Below are positions 49,204 through 49,976 of a stretch of 49,976 nt of DNA, one piece after another (within the stretch, counting starts at the first letter, position 1; each line of letters opens with the position of its first letter). A program made the translations under genes and the position numbers. The notes under the pieces are model-generated. The model was not told the DNA's origin, did no database searches, and saw nothing but the letters and a program-made list of their open reading frames with translations. Source of the DNA: SKNW01 sp050485865 (GTDB lineage: Bacteria > Gemmatimonadota > Gemmatimonadetes > Longimicrobiales > Gaopeijiaceae); contig JBJHCE010000007.1 in assembly GCA_050485865.1 (NCBI GenBank), positions 1 through 49,976 on the forward strand, written 5' to 3'.

Positions 49204-49976
49204 ATGGGTGAAGTCCAAGGTACGCTGTTTCGGCTGGAATGCAACAAGTCGGTCGAGGTCGAGGCGAGGCCGGAGCGTCTCACCTCGGATGGGGGTGTGC
49301 TTCTGATGCGGGAGCTTTCGGATCGGCTGGGGTTGCCCGCGCTGATCCGGCGGCATCTGACGGACCCGCGTGATGCGGCTCGCACGCGGCACCCCTTCCT
49401 GGAGCTCGTGCGGACCCGGGTTCTGGCGTTGGCCCAGGGGTGGAGAGACCAAGACGATGTCTCGCTCCTCCGGGACGATCCGGCCTTTCGTCTGGCCGTC
49501 TCCCGGCGGCGGGGCGACACCCCGCTCCGCGAGCCTCAGGGCAACGCTCCGGAGGGCCTGTGCTCTCAGCCGACACTCTCGAGGCTCATGAGCGCCCTCG
49601 GGACCGAGGAGAACCGCAGCGGACTCGGGGTCGTTCTTCGCGAACTGTCGGCACCGCTTCTTGGCGCGGATCGCCAGGAGATCACCCTCGACCTGGACTC
49701 GCTCCCCTACGAGGTCCACGGCCACCAGCCCGGAAGCGCCTGGAACGGCCACTACCGGGCGCGCTGCTACCACCCCATCGTGGCCAGCGTGCTCGGGCGC
49801 TTCTTCCTCGGGGCGCGTCTTCGCCCCGGCAACGTGCACACTGCCGACGGCGGGCTCGACTTCGTGCTCCCCCTCCTGCGCTGGCTCAGGGGCATCATCC
49901 CCCGCGTCTGGCTCCGGGCCGATGCCGGCTTCCCGGCTCCGGGCTTCCTGGACGCCCTCGAGGCCGAAGAGGTCCC
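49204..49976 (+). mobile_element. IS1380-family transposase, 5' part (runs off the window)
   Basis: 257 codons are open to the window edge. The start MGEVQGTLFRLECNKSVEVE then ERLTSDGGVLLMRELSDRLG is typical of IS1380-family DDE transposases, and so is LVRTRVLALAQGWRDQDDVS with QPTLSRLMSALGTEE. Catalytic Asp candidates lie in ITLDLDSLPYEVHG and in WLRADAGFPAPG; the Glu would be beyond the edge. The upstream stretch 49003-49203 should contain the left terminal inverted repeat, but without the right end I cannot define it. Confidence 0.85.

Noticed and set aside
1..49976. tRNA or rRNA genes
   Set aside because: None was recognised by eye; a covariance-model search (tRNAscan-SE, Infernal) would be decisive.

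Overview
The window is about 50 kb of very GC-rich bacterial DNA. It has Sec and lipobox signals, an outer-membrane TonB receptor, many secreted six-bladed beta-propeller lipoproteins carrying a GxGxGPGEF motif, a DUF305/LVIVD pair and an Mrp-type antiporter operon. Together these suggest a Gram-negative Gemmatimonadota-like organism. That placement is inference; no rRNA or tRNA gene was seen.

Layout. 1-9.4 kb (minus strand): a higA start next to a broken higB chimera, a small cysteine-rich secreted protein with a beta-propeller lipoprotein, an AraC-like regulator, three further beta-propeller genes inside a block bounded by 102-bp direct repeats, and then a TPR membrane protein, a zinc alcohol dehydrogenase and a HesB/IscA-like protein. 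9.4-19.5 kb: a GHL10-type glycoside hydrolase, an isolated AAA ATPase, a cytochrome-motif/PHM-like copper monooxygenase, an Amidase_3 cell-wall amidase, the DUF305 and LVIVD pair, a strong terminator, a small lipoprotein, a 70-bp inverted-repeat element and a small secreted protein. 19.5-30.5 kb: a YnjBCD-like ABC importer (ATPase, two permeases, binding protein) with an upstream TonB-dependent receptor. Its operon is interrupted by an opposite-strand right-handed beta-helix lipoprotein. A short FGGY kinase follows. 30.5-36.9 kb (mostly minus): two operons of secreted proteins, each preceded by a TTGACA hexamer running into a GA dinucleotide tract. One encodes a metzincin-like lipoprotein and a secreted unknown. 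The other encodes beta-propeller, Cys-rich peptide, thioredoxin-fold protein and beta-propeller. 36.9-48.2 kb (plus): a tightly overlapping MrpEFG-(MbhD/E-MrpB)-C-D-D-D operon, an atypical Nramp transporter and two more beta-propeller genes. 48.2-50 kb: a RelE/HigB2-type toxin with its HTH antitoxin, and the start of an IS1380-family transposase that runs off the window.

The main theme is a locally expanded family of nine beta-propeller genes plus one fragment. They are combined with small Cys-rich exported peptides and a thioredoxin-like partner, and are shuffled by short homologous repeats. The layout recalls the NVEALA-peptide/beta-propeller/TlpA neighbourhoods of Bacteroidetes. The GA-tract leader regions and an AraC regulator beside a 20-bp-spaced direct repeat suggest regulated, possibly phase-variable, surface display. 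The ABC/TonB genes would form an envelope-spanning uptake route of unknown substrate. The Mrp operon would couple the proton gradient to cation export.
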